NCBI GenBank assembly: GCA_946481025.1
Contig: CAMLNA010000174.1
Location: 1 to 7,422, forward strand
DNA: 7,422 nt
Direction of reading: 5' to 3'
Origin: an uncultured Rivibacter sp.
GTDB taxonomy: Bacteria > Pseudomonadota > Gammaproteobacteria > Burkholderiales > Burkholderiaceae
The position numbers and the translations under genes were made by a program. Positions within the stretch are counted from its first letter, which is position 1. Every line of letters starts with the position of its first letter. Under the pieces are notes generated by a model. It was not told the DNA's origin. It saw only the letters and a program-made list of their open reading frames with translations, and ran no database searches. This document shows, piece by piece, positions 6,742 to 7,422 of this stretch.

Positions 6742-7422
6742 ATGAATAAAAGAATTGCTGCGCCGCACCGCTATGCACTGCCTGCCACGCTGCTCGTGAG
6801 CCTCACGCTGGGCGCGTGCTCCAACATGGACCAGCGTCAACAGGACACTGCCAAGGGCGCCGGCATCGGCGCGATCGCCGGTGCCGTGATCGGCGCCGCG
6901 GTGGACGGCAAGAGCGGTGCTGCCAAGGGCGCGGTGATCGGCGGAGCCGCCGGCGCGATCGGCGGCAACATCTGGTCGCGCAAGATGGAAGAGAAGCGTC
7001 GCGCGATGGAACAGGCCACCCAGGGCACCGGCATCGACGTCTCGCGCACCGCCGACAACCAGCTCAAGCTCAACATCCCCAGCGACGCCGGCTTCGACGT
7101 GGGCCGCTCGGCCATCAAGCCCAGCCTGCGCACCGTGCTCGACTCGTTCTCGAGCGGCCTGGGCAACGACCACAACACCCGCATCCGCGTGATCGGCCAC
7201 ACCGACAGCACGGGCAGCGACGCCATCAACAACCCGCTGTCGCTCGACCGGGCCCAGAGCGTGCGCGATTACCTGGCCGGCAAGGGCGTGAGCCCGACCC
7301 GCGTGGAAACCGTGGGCCGCGGCTCGCACGAGCCGGTGGCCGACAACGGCAGCGAAGCCGGCCGCGCGCAGAACCGCCGCGTGGAAATCTTCCTGCGCGA
7401 GCCCGAGCAGCAGCAGGGCTGA
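6742..7422 (+). CDS. YiaD-like OmpA-family lipoprotein with glycine zipper
   Basis: Envelope lipoprotein predicted to tie the outer membrane to peptidoglycan. The 226-residue protein starts MNKRIAAPHR with a signal peptide ending in the lipobox LGAC (lipidated Cys26, followed by Ser-Asn, which favours the outer membrane). A glycine-zipper segment rich in GxxxG-like spacing (GAGIGAIAGAVIGAA and KGAVIGGAAGAIGG, about 39-75) follows. After a charged linker comes the OmpA C-terminal domain (about 108-218): FDVGRSAIKPS, VIGHTDSTGS, a perfect match to the peptidoglycan-associating pattern NX2LSX2RAX2VX3L at 163-178, and the closing GRAQNRRVEI. The size and order of domains match E. coli YiaD (219 residues). 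The stop codon is the last three bases of the window. It is probably transcribed alone; no link to efflux is evident beyond being an envelope gene. Confidence 0.93.
   Translation: MNKRIAAPHRYALPATLLVSLTLGACSNMDQRQQDTAKGAGIGAIAGAVIGAAVDGKSGAAKGAVIGGAAGAIGGNIWSRKMEEKRRAMEQATQGTGIDVSRTADNQLKLNIPSDAGFDVGRSAIKPSLRTVLDSFSSGLGNDHNTRIRVIGHTDSTGSDAINNPLSLDRAQSVRDYLAGKGVSPTRVETVGRGSHEPVADNGSEAGRAQNRRVEIFLREPEQQQG

Noticed and set aside
6840..6970. Glycine/alanine-rich repeats in the YiaD-like gene as a DNA repeat array
   Set aside because: The periodicity is in the protein (glycine zipper); the codons vary and no tandem DNA repeat is present.

Overview
The window reads as high-GC chromosomal DNA of a betaproteobacterium, most likely Burkholderiales (Comamonadaceae or the Leptothrix/Rubrivivax group). 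This rests on base composition, codon use and the style of the encoded proteins; no rRNA or other phylogenetic marker is present. No tRNA, insertion sequence, phage gene, CRISPR array or plasmid gene was seen. No stretch over 300 bp lacks a gene.

Positions 1-4665, all on the minus strand, hold a complete drug-efflux locus. In transcription order it is a MarR-family repressor (4665-4180), an intrinsic terminator, an outer-membrane factor lipoprotein of the OprM/NodT type (4107-2596), an EmrA-type periplasmic adaptor (2562-1303) and an EmrB-type 14-helix MFS pump (1277 to beyond the left edge). The three pump genes are 33 and 25 bp apart and form one tripartite inner membrane/periplasm/outer membrane machine. 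Two related palindromes of the form TTGCC-TA-GGCAA type are the likely MarR operators. One lies inside the -35/-10 spacer of the marR promoter, the other just upstream of the outer-membrane factor gene. The design suggests an autoregulated repressor with its own terminator, and a separately started pump operon under the same repressor.

Divergently, on the plus strand, 4764-6590 encodes a full ABCB-type half-transporter (membrane domain fused to ATPase) resembling the MsbA-related family. Its upstream region abuts the marR operator, so the repressor may also affect it. After a 151-bp gap with a strong hairpin, 6742-7422 encodes a YiaD-like lipoprotein with a glycine zipper and an OmpA peptidoglycan-binding domain.

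The most striking anomaly is in the pump gene. At about position 54-60 the EmrB reading frame breaks. The sequence is short by 16 nt relative to the family, exactly what deletion between two 7-bp TTCGGGC repeats would give. Either the pump is inactivated by slippage or the sequence or assembly has collapsed a short repeat. Apart from this the locus is a recognisable efflux cassette; I do not see a wholly new system.
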